DNA of 64,000 nt from Photobacterium atrarenae (GTDB lineage Bacteria; Pseudomonadota; Gammaproteobacteria; Enterobacterales; Vibrionaceae): NCBI RefSeq assembly GCF_024380015.1, contig NZ_CP101509.1:496001-560000 (forward strand), written 5' to 3'. The notes under the pieces were generated by a model. It worked only from the letters and a program-made list of their open reading frames with translations, did no database searches and was not told the DNA's origin. Position 1 is the first letter of the stretch. Each line of letters starts with the position of its first letter. Shown piece after piece: positions 44,156 through 52,763 of the stretch. The position numbers and the translations under genes were made by a program.

Positions 44156-45007
44156 TTACATGATGGACTGCGTAGTTTTCAGCTTATTGCGTTTAGCCGT
44201 GTCGAGATCAGCGCGAACCAGCTCGGTATAGAGGAGGTCAAGGACAAAGACTTGTGCGACCTTAGTCCCGATGGAATCCCCCTGTAACCAGTTTTCCCGG
44301 TTACCGTTGAGCAACACTTTGTCGGCATACCGACAAATCGTCGATTGTGAATTATGTGTCAGGGCAACGGTGAATGCGCCCGCTTCTTTGGCAATCCGCA
44401 AGGCCTTAATCGTTTCAGGAGACTCCCCTGAATGTGAAATGGCAACTACAACGTCCTTTTCACCAAGCAAGGAAGCCTTCATGTACATGAAGTGATTGTT
44501 AGCGATTGCATCAACATTCAGCCCGATCCGCATCAGCTTATTTTTGGCCTCTTCCGCGGTCACACCGGAAGAGCCGACACCAAAGAATGTTGTCGACGCT
44601 GAATAGGCGATGCTATTCGCAACCTCCCGCAGAATATCAAAATCCAGGAGTGCCCGCGTTTCTGATAGTACATGCTGCAGCACTAACTGAAGTTTTTCAG
44701 CAACGATATCCATCCCGTCCGTCAGATCGATCTCGCTCGACAATAAGCCTGGTTGTGGGGTCTCGTTTTTCACCAGCGAGACCGCCAACAACATTTTGAA
44801 CTCCTGATAGCCAGAGAAGCCCATCTTCTTACAAAAACGGATCAGGCTTGCTTCTCCGACAGCACAACTGCTGGCAAGCTCAGAGGTGGATAGGTTGGCT
44901 ATTTGTTCGGGATGTTCCAGAATGAAATCTGCAATCCGCTGTGATGATACAGTGAGGCTGTTTCTGACGCTTCGAATACTCGCCAGAACATCTTTCGTGT
45001 GATTCAT
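44156..45007 (-). CDS. RpiR/MurR-family transcriptional regulator
   Basis: A protein of 283 residues. The N-terminal RpiR HTH (LSTSELASSCAVGEASLIRFCKKMGFSGYQEFK; core ASLIRFCKKMGF) is followed by a SIS sugar-phosphate-binding domain (FFGVGSSGVTAEEAKNKL in part, and AISHSGESPETIKAL). It lies upstream of the EIIBC and NanE genes on the same strand with 127 bp between, so it is their probable regulator, with ManNAc-6-P or a related phosphosugar as a likely effector. Confidence 0.88.
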   Translation of the reverse strand: MNHTKDVLASIRSVRNSLTVSSQRIADFILEHPEQIANLSTSELASSCAVGEASLIRFCKKMGFSGYQEFKMLLAVSLVKNETPQPGLLSSEIDLTDGMDIVAEKLQLVLQHVLSETRALLDFDILREVANSIAYSASTTFFGVGSSGVTAEEAKNKLMRIGLNVDAIANNHFMYMKASLLGEKDVVVAISHSGESPETIKALRIAKEAGAFTVALTHNSQSTICRYADKVLLNGNRENWLQGDSIGTKVAQVFVLDLLYTELVRADLDTAKRNKLKTTQSIM

Positions 45008-46211
45008 TGTGTCGCCTTCGTGAAATACTGATTAATGATACTACCGGAACAGGACCGAAGTCGTCTGCCCTCAATATCTTAACCTATGAGGTGCTACGGC
45101 GTGATACAAGGCTAATAAATACCCCGAACAATGTTCGCAAACAGGAACTTTCGCGCTCCCCCTGTTGATGTCGCTATCACATAGTTCATTGAGTTTTCAT
45201 CGATATTGTAAAAGAAACCAGTAACATCAATCATGAAGCCGATGACATTATCTCTCTTGAGGAATCGTTAGCACAGCTCTTTCTGTCCCCACTTTCTGCT
45301 CACAATGGCTAAAGAATACAGATTGATACGATATGCTACCAATCTCATTAGGCACTGCTGCTATAAAACTTTGTGTGGCTACTACCGGTGCAGAAAGCTT
45401 TCTCTATCGGGCATGGTCAGTATTCATTCACCGCGGACGGGCCCAAGCTAGGACTTGGGGAGCACCCCGCGGCTTGATTGGGGAAATACGCTACACAGAG
45501 TGCTCAATTTCGACATTGATTGATCAAAAGTTGACTGTCTGTGTTAGAGAAGAACGGATGGATCAGCCAATCCAATAAATAACCATTTGTGAGCGGCTCT
45601 CTTGTGAGTTTTTACCGCCTATCAATATCATGCCATCTTCTGTAGTAATATTGATGCCATACGCAGCACCAGATGATGGACGGGCTGAGCTGACAGGAAA
45701 TTTCATCGCGTAAATCGAAAATAAACTGTTTTATTTGCGTACTTCTGAGACTCGGCTTCGTTTCACCGTCAATTAAAGTGACGGTATGAGCATCGTGAAT
45801 CAGCCCTGCATCACAATTGGCTAACAAATACCAGGTGGCCCGGCTGAATCTCACATCCGAAGACTCTCAATTAACCAATCGGGATAACAGTGTCCAGTTG
45901 CTACCATTGGCCAATACGGCCATCAAAGTAATATCCGCCCATCAGGACCTGAGGGTGGGATGCGCTGTATCTGTCGAATCTGCGCAAGCAAATGTATTGT
46001 GATGAGTTTAGATTTTTTATCCATTGTTCTGATTTCCTTATCATGAATGGCCGAGCCGCCATTGCTACGGGTTAAAACCAGTCCAATGATTGATCAGTGA
46101 AGAATTATATATTTGATAAAAATGTCAATGATAATGATTTTTATTCTTTAGTAAAAAAAGCCCATCCTAAACGAGCCTTATCAAAAGTAATTGATCATCC
46201 GTCAGAGAGCG
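45008..46211. other. 1.2-kb region without a clear gene, likely decayed coding DNA
   Basis: No convincing intact gene lies here. On the minus strand, from about 46000 down to 45612, one frame reads through two stop codons with protein-like sequence (ITLMAVLANGSNWTLLSRL, then RATWYLLANCDAGLIHDAHT), which looks like a decayed gene; I do not recognise the family. CCGCGG at 45431-45436 and 45467-45472 with an inner CCAAG/CTTGG stem form a compact hairpin. GATAATGAT followed by an A/T-rich half at 46130-46148 resembles a Fur box. Confidence 0.4.
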
Positions 46212-47045
46212 TCAGCCATTCAATAATGGCATCACCACTTCCGCGGTATCGACGACGGATTCTGAGTATTCGGGATAAATGTCGAGTAACGTATTAATCA
46301 GTACATCCACCAACAACAGGGCACCAACTTTCGAAGCAAATGCACCACCGGAGAGCGGACCTTCCGGCCGCGCAGCGACCAGCATTTCGGTCGACACTAC
46401 CGTCAAAGGGCTGTGGCTGACATTGGTGAGAGATACGACTGGAATACCACGGGCATACGCTTGGCTGGCCGCATAGACAACCTCTTTGGTTGACCCTGAG
46501 CTGGACGCCGAAAACCACAGATCCCCAGTTGAGCACCGGACCGCATTCATGGCTGCTAAATGGGTGTCTTCATACATGGTGACTTTTTTCCCAATCCGCA
46601 GCAGGCGATACGTTAAATAGCGGCCGACAATACTGGATGCACCGACGCCGACACAGCTGATGAACTGCGCCTGATGCACTAATTCACAGATACGCAGAAG
46701 AGACTTACGGTCGATGAGTTTGGCAGTATCCTGCAAACTCGCCACTGCACCCTGCGCGGAGACATCACAAATATCCCCTTCACTTGCCTGGGGTTGACTG
46801 GCGGTCTGACTCAACTCTACAGCCAATGCCATCCGAAAATCTGAATAGCCTTTATAACCCATATCCCGGCATAAACGCACCACAGTCGCTTCGCTAGTCT
46901 GTGTCTTACGGGCTAAATCAGTAATCGTCTGATATTGAACATCGTGAGCATTTTCCAAGATATAGTCAGCAACCACTCTGAGCTTTTTACTCAACGGCTC
47001 TATGTTGGAACGTAACCGAACTAATAGATTCTTAGGTGAACTCAC
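46212..47045 (-). CDS. nanR: NanR, RpiR-family repressor of sialic acid catabolism
   Basis: A protein of 277 residues. HTH core TSEATVVRLCRDMGYKGYSDF (motif ATVVRLCRDMGYKG) and a SIS domain (CVGVGASSIVGRYLTYRL in part, SASSSGSTKEVV). The RpiR-type NanR of Vibrio vulnificus represses nan genes and is relieved by ManNAc-6-P; position beside nanA and the siaPQM genes supports the same role here. It is the last gene of the minus-strand run, 133 bp after nanA with a hairpin in between. Confidence 0.87.
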   Translation of the reverse strand: MSSPKNLLVRLRSNIEPLSKKLRVVADYILENAHDVQYQTITDLARKTQTSEATVVRLCRDMGYKGYSDFRMALAVELSQTASQPQASEGDICDVSAQGAVASLQDTAKLIDRKSLLRICELVHQAQFISCVGVGASSIVGRYLTYRLLRIGKKVTMYEDTHLAAMNAVRCSTGDLWFSASSSGSTKEVVYAASQAYARGIPVVSLTNVSHSPLTVVSTEMLVAARPEGPLSGGAFASKVGALLLVDVLINTLLDIYPEYSESVVDTAEVVMPLLNG

Positions 47046-47148
47046 AAAAGCCTCTTTGGATATTTTTCTACTGCTGTAAAAGTATCAAAGACACGGGTCT
47101 ATTGACACCATAAGCCTACAGCTTCATCGATTATTTCTGTAACAAAAT

Positions 47149-47172
47149 AGAAGGGGCTTACGCCCCTTTTGT
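47149..47172. terminator. Hairpin between nanA and nanR
   Basis: AAGGGGC and GCCCCTT form a 7-bp stem with loop ttac, 10 bp past the nanA stop. Read on the minus strand the T-tail is interrupted; on the plus strand TTTTGTTTT follows. It may only attenuate transcription into nanR. Confidence 0.5.
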
Positions 47173-47178
47173 TTTCAG

Positions 47179-48075
47179 TTATGCAGAGAGAAAGCCAATA
47201 TCACGCATTTTCGCCACCACATCGGCTTTTTGCGCTGCAGTAAGCGAACGAATTGGCAACCGAGGATCCCCGGCATCAATGCCATGAAGTTGCATGGCCG
47301 CTTTCCCGGCTGCAACACCACCGTATTCCACCAAGATACGGACGATAGCGATCACTTTGTCCATTAACTGTGCCACCTTCTCGTGCTGACCCTGATGAAA
47401 CGCATCGATCATTTCCAGGTAGAGCGGCGCCGCATAGTTATAAGTACTCCCCACTGCGCCGACGGCCCCCACTGCCAGTCCGGCAGGGAAAAACTCATCC
47501 ACCCCGAACGGCATGTCAAATTTCCCGCCGGCGACCCGCATACAACGTTGATATTCATACAGATCAACATGATTGAACTTCGCGCCCGACAAATTCGGGA
47601 TTCGCTCGTACCCCTGGATCAGGAACTGCTCAAGATCCAGGTTCACCCCGGACATGCCCGAGTGGTAATAGTAGAAGCCCTTTGATGGTGCAGCGGCGGC
47701 AATTTTCGCGCAATAGTCGACCAAATCAGCAACACTGCCCGGTTTGAAGAAACATGGACCAATGGCAGAAGTGGCAAGAATATCCAGAGTTTCTGCGTGG
47801 CGCGTCAGCTCCAACGTATCGACGATACTCAAGGAACCGGTATGCAAAATAATATCCAGTTTTCCGTCAACAGCCTTCACCCAGCGTTCGGCAATGACTT
47901 TACGTTCTGCAACCGAGCAGTGAATGCCTTCCCCGGTTGTCCCGCATACGTACGCGCCTTGCACGCCCTGTTCAATCAGCAGTTGTGCAATCTCATCAAT
48001 TGCCGAAAAACTGACTTGATTGTTCGCATCAAACGGCGTGTGCGGCGCAGCAATCAGTCCGGTTAATTTTTTCAT
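47179..48075 (-). CDS. nanA: N-acetylneuraminate lyase
   Basis: A protein of 298 residues, DapA/NanA superfamily. GTTGEG at 45-50 binds the pyruvate carboxylate, Tyr in GFYYYH (about 136) and Schiff-base Lys166 in SGAKFNH are present. YYYHSGMSG is characteristic of sialic acid lyases. It cleaves N-acetylneuraminate to ManNAc and pyruvate in the cytosol. It follows siaM by 60 bp in the siaPQM-nanA run. Confidence 0.92.
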   Translation of the reverse strand: MKKLTGLIAAPHTPFDANNQVSFSAIDEIAQLLIEQGVQGAYVCGTTGEGIHCSVAERKVIAERWVKAVDGKLDIILHTGSLSIVDTLELTRHAETLDILATSAIGPCFFKPGSVADLVDYCAKIAAAAPSKGFYYYHSGMSGVNLDLEQFLIQGYERIPNLSGAKFNHVDLYEYQRCMRVAGGKFDMPFGVDEFFPAGLAVGAVGAVGSTYNYAAPLYLEMIDAFHQGQHEKVAQLMDKVIAIVRILVEYGGVAAGKAAMQLHGIDAGDPRLPIRSLTAAQKADVVAKMRDIGFLSA

Positions 48076-48135
48076 CTCAAAGTACCTTTCATCTTCAATT
48101 TCGTACCAAATAAAGCCGCATTTGGCGGTTATCAG

Positions 48136-49419
48136 TTATTGTCCGTAATCCAGCAGCAACTCGGGCAGAAACAGGGTGAACTGCGGAAAGATCGCGACCA
48201 AAGCGAGCACAATAAACAACGGCACCAACAGCGGAACAACACCTCGAGTCAAAGTATGGAACGGAATATCCCCCACCCGGGAAACGACATACAATGCCAT
48301 CCCCATGGGTGGGGTCAGAATCCCGATCATCAGATTCAGGATGGCCATCACCCCAAAGTGAACCGGATCAATCCCCACCGCCGAGGCAACCGGCACCAGG
48401 AAGGGCACCAACAACAGCAGTAAGGCCAGCGACTCGATAAACGTGCCGAGAAACAGCAACAGCAAGTTGATCAGCAACAACAAGATCAGCGGATTATCAC
48501 TGATGGTCAGGAAGTAACTGGCCAGCATTTGTGGCAATTGCTCACGGGCAACGATCCACCCAAATACGGTCACCCCCACCACCATCAGCGCAACCACAGC
48601 CGTGGTATTGACCGTTTCTTGCAAAATATTAAGAAAACCTTTCCAAGTCAGCTGCTTATAAACCACCACCCCGAGAAATAAAGCATACAGCGATGACACA
48701 ACTGCCGCTTCGGTCGGGGTAAATTTCCCCGAGAAGATCCCGCCAATAATGATGACCGGGGTCAGCAGGGACAGAAATGCTTCTTTAAAACGTTTCAACT
48801 GCTCCCGACGGGATGCCCGTGGCAAGGTGATGTAACCGCGTTTTTTACAAATCACGTAGCTCATCACCATCAGCGCGGCGCAGCACAGCAATCCGGGAAT
48901 GGCACCGGCCAGGAACAAGGCGCCAATCGAGGTATTCGATACCACACCGTAGATCACCAGGGGGATCGACGGCGGTACCAGCGGGCCGATAATACAGGAA
49001 GCCGCCGTCAAACCACCGGCAAAATCATCATCGTACTTGGCATCGCGCATCGACTTGATTTCAAGCTGGCCCAAGCCGCCCGCGTCCGCAAGTGCTGAGC
49101 CTGACATGCCGGAAAACAGCAGGCTGGCCATAATATTCACATGACCCAGGCTGCCGGTAATATGGCCGACCATGGCTTTGGCAAAATCGAAAATACGCTC
49201 GGTGATCCCGGCACTATTCATCAAGTGGCCGGTCAGTACAAAGAACGGAACGGCCAGCAGGGTAAAGTTGTTAATCCCACCCAGCATCTGTTGGGCGGCA
49301 AAGTTAATCCCGGTGCTTTGGGTCAGCACCAGAAAAACCAGCGCCACAAAAATCAGCGAAAAACCGACCGGCATCCCTGCAAACAGCAGTGCCAGCCAGC
49401 CAAATATTGAACCTGTCAT
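48136..49419 (-). CDS. siaM: TRAP transporter large membrane subunit SiaM
   Basis: A protein of 427 residues, DctM family, with about 12 hydrophobic segments. The segments MSGSALADAGGLGQ and PPSIPLVIYG are typical of TRAP large subunits. With SiaQ it uses a sodium gradient to move the SiaP-bound sialic acid inward. It begins 9 bp after siaQ. The separate QM arrangement matches Vibrio cholerae rather than the fused SiaQM of Haemophilus. Confidence 0.93.
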   Translation of the reverse strand: MTGSIFGWLALLFAGMPVGFSLIFVALVFLVLTQSTGINFAAQQMLGGINNFTLLAVPFFVLTGHLMNSAGITERIFDFAKAMVGHITGSLGHVNIMASLLFSGMSGSALADAGGLGQLEIKSMRDAKYDDDFAGGLTAASCIIGPLVPPSIPLVIYGVVSNTSIGALFLAGAIPGLLCCAALMVMSYVICKKRGYITLPRASRREQLKRFKEAFLSLLTPVIIIGGIFSGKFTPTEAAVVSSLYALFLGVVVYKQLTWKGFLNILQETVNTTAVVALMVVGVTVFGWIVAREQLPQMLASYFLTISDNPLILLLLINLLLLFLGTFIESLALLLLLVPFLVPVASAVGIDPVHFGVMAILNLMIGILTPPMGMALYVVSRVGDIPFHTLTRGVVPLLVPLFIVLALVAIFPQFTLFLPELLLDYGQ

Positions 49420-49428
49420 AACATTTTC

Positions 49429-49938
49429 CTACCGGTGAATTTCTTTGGATCGCTGGGACATCACTGCATTCCCTGCGCGACGATATTTCACAACCAGGGC
49501 CAGCATCTTCTGCAGCTGACGAAAGACCATAAACAAGCCGCCGAGCGGCAAGCTGTAATTCATCCACTGACTAGAAACACCCAAGGTAATGAGTTCAAAG
49601 AACGCATTGCGCTGGACATGTTGGTAGCCGAGATAAATAATGGCGAAGATCGAAATCAGCACCGCCGTCTCCAGTGCCAATGCCAAAATCAGGCGCAACT
49701 TTTCCGGTAATTTATCGGAGAAATAGGTGATGTTTACATGTGAATTACGCTTGATAGCAATGGCGCAGCCAATCAGCGACATGTACATAAAAAGCACCCG
49801 GGCAAGCTCTTCGCTCCAAAGGGAAGGAGCATTAAACAACCAGCGCGTCACGATCTGCCAGGTCAGGACCACCAGCAATAGAATCATCAACGGCACCGTG
49901 ATGATTTCTTCAATGTTATTTATCAATTTACGTCGCAT
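49429..49938 (-). CDS. siaQ: TRAP transporter small membrane subunit SiaQ
   Basis: A protein of 169 residues, DctQ family, four membrane helices. The ATG ending at 49938 has GGAG with proper spacing; a longer frame to 49974 would put 12 extra residues overlapping the siaP end. VTRWLFNAPSLWSEELARVLFMY is the typical DctQ segment (core NAPSLWSEELAR). It lies between siaP and siaM. Confidence 0.92.
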   Translation of the reverse strand: MRRKLINNIEEIITVPLMILLLVVLTWQIVTRWLFNAPSLWSEELARVLFMYMSLIGCAIAIKRNSHVNITYFSDKLPEKLRLILALALETAVLISIFAIIYLGYQHVQRNAFFELITLGVSSQWMNYSLPLGGLFMVFRQLQKMLALVVKYRRAGNAVMSQRSKEIHR

Positions 49939-49981
49939 GTTTCGCTCCAGGGCTGGCTGTTTCCAGCCAGCCAAGCATTCA

Positions 49982-50947
49982 TTACATATTGGCCAGTTTG
50001 TGGATCAGCGGTTCGCCAATCTTCTTATCAAACTCGCGATACAACGGCTCCATCGCCTGGCGGAACGGTGTCAGTTCCGGGTAAGTCACATTCACTCCCT
50101 GTGATTCGAAGAAAGACACCAGCTCTTCCTCTTGCGCTTTCACTGTCGCCGTATGGGCTGCACCAGTCTTCTCCACAGCATCCCGGATCAGTTGCTGCTG
50201 TTTCTCAGACAGCTTTTGCCACGAAGTTTCCGAAACCAGCACCATTTGATCATTGACAATATGGTTGGTCATCGCCAGGTTGTCCTGCACTTCATAAAAC
50301 TTCATCGCTTTAATCGTTGGCAGTGGGTTTTCCTGGCCGTCCACCGCATTGGTCTGCAGCGCAAGGTATACTTCCGAGAAGGCCATCGGTGTCGGAGAAG
50401 CACCGGAGAGTTTCGCAAAGTTCAGATTGGGTTTGGCGTTCGGCACCCTCAGTTTCAGCCCCTGAAAATCCTGGATCGATTTCAGGGCACGATTTGAGGT
50501 TGTTTGACGGGTTCCGTTGTACCAGGTATCCAGCGCTCGCCAGTTGAACTTGGCCAGCATTTCTTCACGGACCTCCTGGCCGAATTCGGAATCAAACATA
50601 CGGCGAATATGGGCATAATCTTTTGCAACATAAGGGAGGGCGACGGCCTCAGCCCGCGGGATCCACAGGCCAATCCGACCGAACTCGGCATAGGTCAGGT
50701 CCAGGTCACCATAGGTCAGTTGCTGCATCATGGCACGATCATCCCCGAGTTGCGCACTCGGGTAGAGAGCAATTTTCAATTCACCGTGGCTCATTTGATC
50801 AACGGTATCTGCTAACATTTTGGCCGAGTTGTACTCTACTGAGCCAACGGCAGCCTGCATACCCATTTTCAGCGTGGTCGCTGCTTGCGCTGAGACCGTT
50901 ACCCCCAGCGAGAGCATTACCAACGTCAGTTTATTGATACCTTTCAT
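49982..50947 (-). CDS. siaP: Sialic acid-binding protein SiaP of the TRAP transporter
   Basis: A protein of 321 residues with a signal peptide (LVMLSLGVTVSAQA). It closely follows the SiaP pattern known from Haemophilus and Vibrio: YPSAQLGDDRAM, YNGTRQTTSNRA, LRVPNAKPNLNFAK (whose Arg grips the sialic acid carboxylate) and SGASPTPMAFSEVYLALQ (in part). It captures N-acetylneuraminate in the periplasm for SiaQM. First gene of the minus-strand operon, divergent from nanEK. Confidence 0.95.
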   Translation of the reverse strand: MKGINKLTLVMLSLGVTVSAQAATTLKMGMQAAVGSVEYNSAKMLADTVDQMSHGELKIALYPSAQLGDDRAMMQQLTYGDLDLTYAEFGRIGLWIPRAEAVALPYVAKDYAHIRRMFDSEFGQEVREEMLAKFNWRALDTWYNGTRQTTSNRALKSIQDFQGLKLRVPNAKPNLNFAKLSGASPTPMAFSEVYLALQTNAVDGQENPLPTIKAMKFYEVQDNLAMTNHIVNDQMVLVSETSWQKLSEKQQQLIRDAVEKTGAAHTATVKAQEEELVSFFESQGVNVTYPELTPFRQAMEPLYREFDKKIGEPLIHKLANM

Positions 50948-50999
50948 ATGATTTCCTTTCTGTTCTACACCTGAGTTATACGATAAAAAAAATTTTTAT

Positions 51000-51060
51000 T
51001 TGGTTTGAAAAAAATATTCTTGATGAATTATTATTATGGCGGAGATTATTTTCAAACCAA
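51000..51060. promoter_or_regulatory. Perfect 12-bp inverted repeat in the siaP-nanE divergent region
   Basis: TTGGTTTGAAAA at 51000-51011 and TTTTCAAACCAA at 51049-51060, 37 bp apart, centre to centre 49 bp. They lie in the 237-bp space between siaP and nanE. NanR of V. vulnificus acts at the equivalent divergent region, so these two copies are candidate NanR half-sites or sites brought together by a dimer of dimers. A TGTGA half-site at 51073-51077 may belong to a weak CRP site. Confidence 0.55.
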
Positions 51061-51084
51061 GTTTTTACAAAATGTGATCACGGG

Positions 51085-51133
51085 CAGCCAATCGCCACCT
51101 TCTCAAGCATAGAGCCGATTTTGCGATTGGCTG
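51085..51133 (+). promoter_or_regulatory. Leader hairpin upstream of nanE
   Basis: CAGCCAATCGC (51085-51095) and GCGATTGGCTG (51123-51133) pair perfectly over 11 bp around a 27-nt loop, ending 51 bp before the nanE start. No T run follows, so it is not a terminator. It may be an RNA leader element or a second protein site. Confidence 0.45.
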
Positions 51134-51184
51134 TGGCCCAAGTTGGCAGCTCCGTGACCATCACAGCGGTAGAAGAGGCGCAGT

Positions 51185-51886
51185 ATGAACACCAAAGTGA
51201 ACCAGCTCAGTGAACTCAAAAGAAAATTGAATGGCCAGACCGTGGTCTCTATTCAGCCGATTACCGGTAGCCCGTTGGAAAGAACCGACTTTATTGTTGC
51301 GATGGCCCAAGCCGCTGAGCAAGCGGGGACTCAAGCGCTTCGTATTGAAGGGATCAGCAATGTTACTGCGGTCACTGCGAAAGTTCGCATCCCGGTGATC
51401 GGTATTGTCAAACGCGACCTGCCGGACAGCCCGGTTCGGATCACCCCTTTTCTTAAAGATGTCTTCGATTTAGAGCAAGCCGGCGCAAGTATCATTGCGT
51501 TTGATGCCACCGATCGCCCCCGCCCGGCATCCCGTGAGATGATTGCCGGTGCTATTGCCGAAACCCGCTGTCTGGCCATGGCCGATTGTTCCTGTTTTGA
51601 CGACGGCCTCTGGGCCCACCAACAGGGCGTTGAGATCATCGGTTCAACCCTGTCCGGCTATGTTGGCGGCCCAGAGCCAACTGAACCAGACTTTGAACTG
51701 ATCCGCCAATTCGCTGCCCAAGGTTTCTTTACTATGGCAGAAGGCCGCTTCAATACACCGGAACTGGCAGCCAAAGCCATTGAGTGCGGCGCAGTGGCTG
51801 TCACAGTCGGTTCAGCCCTTACCCGGCTGGAAGTCGTGACCCATTGGTTCAACCAGGCAACCCAAACCGCAGGAGCGCGTTCATGA
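51185..51886 (+). CDS. nanE: N-acetylmannosamine-6-phosphate 2-epimerase (nan-operon copy)
   Basis: A protein of 233 residues, NanE TIM barrel: [34 protein letters not shown] (core VKRDLPDSP), [12 protein letters not shown] and MAEGRFN. It differs clearly from the copy at 41804 and keeps the catalytic region. It epimerises ManNAc-6-P to GlcNAc-6-P. First gene of the plus-strand nan operon; the stop overlaps the nanK start (ATGA). Confidence 0.92.
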   Translation: MNTKVNQLSELKRKLNGQTVVSIQPITGSPLERTDFIVAMAQAAEQAGTQALRIEGISNVTAVTAKVRIPVIGIVKRDLPDSPVRITPFLKDVFDLEQAGASIIAFDATDRPRPASREMIAGAIAETRCLAMADCSCFDDGLWAHQQGVEIIGSTLSGYVGGPEPTEPDFELIRQFAAQGFFTMAEGRFNTPELAAKAIECGAVAVTVGSALTRLEVVTHWFNQATQTAGARS

Positions 51887-52761
51887 ACGTATTGGCAATT
51901 GACATCGGCGGGACCAAAGTCGCTCTGGGCTTGCTCCAGGCTGGCGTATTAACCGAACGCAAACAGATCCCGACACCCGTGGTCACCGCAGCAGATGCGT
52001 TCGCCGACGAGATCCTTCAAGCATGTCGCCCCTGGCTGGCACAGGCAGACTGTATCGGTGTGTCCACCACAGGGGTAGTCACCGAGGCCGGGATTACCGC
52101 CATCAATCCAGTCACCCTGGCATTCCCGGCACCGTTCCCACTCCAAACCGCCCTACAATCGCAAACCCAACTGCCCGTCAGAATGCTGAACGACGCTCAA
52201 GCCGCCGCATGGTATGAGTATCAACGTCTGGACGGGAAATATCGCAATATGGCCTACCTGACGGTATCAACCGGCATTGGCGGCGGATTGGTGATTGACG
52301 GCAACCTGCATACCGGAGCACAGAATTTCGCCGGCCACATTGGTCATACGGTGATCGACCGGTTTGGCCCCCCATGCGGCTGTGGCCAAACCGGTTGCGT
52401 CGAAGCAACGGCCTCGGGAACCGCAATTCAAACGCTGGCACGGAAACTCATTTCTCCGTCTGTCAGCAATCCGGAGTTGTTCGACATGGCACCGGAACAT
52501 ACACAGGCCGAGGCCATCATTCAGAACAGTGCCCGGGCCGTCGCCACCTTGTGCGCAAATTTAAAAGCCACCCTGGATTTGGAGGTGATCGTACTAGGCG
52601 GGGGGATCGGCTTAGCGGCGGGATACCTTGAGCGGGTGAAACAGCACCTCACGACCAAGCCACCGTTTTTCCAAGTCGAACTTGTCGCGGCCCAAGGCGA
52701 TCATGACGCGTGCTTGCTTGGCGCAGCCTACCTCCACACCCAACTGGCGTCAGGAGCCTAA
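51883..52761 (+). CDS. nanK: N-acetylmannosamine kinase (ROK family)
   Basis: A protein of 292 residues. The ATG at 51883 has AGGAG seven bases upstream and overlaps the nanE stop. DIGGTK (6-11) binds ATP phosphates, [12 protein letters not shown] is the ROK signature region, and the zinc site is formed by [19 protein letters not shown] (His and Cys residues of the CxCGxxGC motif). It phosphorylates ManNAc at C6. Second gene of the operon. Confidence 0.92.
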   Translation: MNVLAIDIGGTKVALGLLQAGVLTERKQIPTPVVTAADAFADEILQACRPWLAQADCIGVSTTGVVTEAGITAINPVTLAFPAPFPLQTALQSQTQLPVRMLNDAQAAAWYEYQRLDGKYRNMAYLTVSTGIGGGLVIDGNLHTGAQNFAGHIGHTVIDRFGPPCGCGQTGCVEATASGTAIQTLARKLISPSVSNPELFDMAPEHTQAEAIIQNSARAVATLCANLKATLDLEVIVLGGGIGLAAGYLERVKQHLTTKPPFFQVELVAAQGDHDACLLGAAYLHTQLASGA

Positions 52762-52763
52762 TC

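Noticed and set aside
45431..45472. GC-rich hairpin that could be a small RNA or terminator
   Set aside because: No promoter or T run is evident and the surrounding DNA looks decayed; kept only as a note in the region entry.
45333..45578. 81-residue plus-strand open frame
   Set aside because: No ribosome site, composition not protein-like, and it includes the GC-rich hairpin.
46128..46148. Fur-box-like sequence GATAATGAT followed by an A/T-rich half
   Set aside because: About three quarters of the consensus positions match, but the region is A/T-rich and no iron-related gene is next to it.
51073..51094. CRP site in the siaP-nanE region
   Set aside because: TGTGA is present but the second half-site (TCACA at the right distance) is missing.
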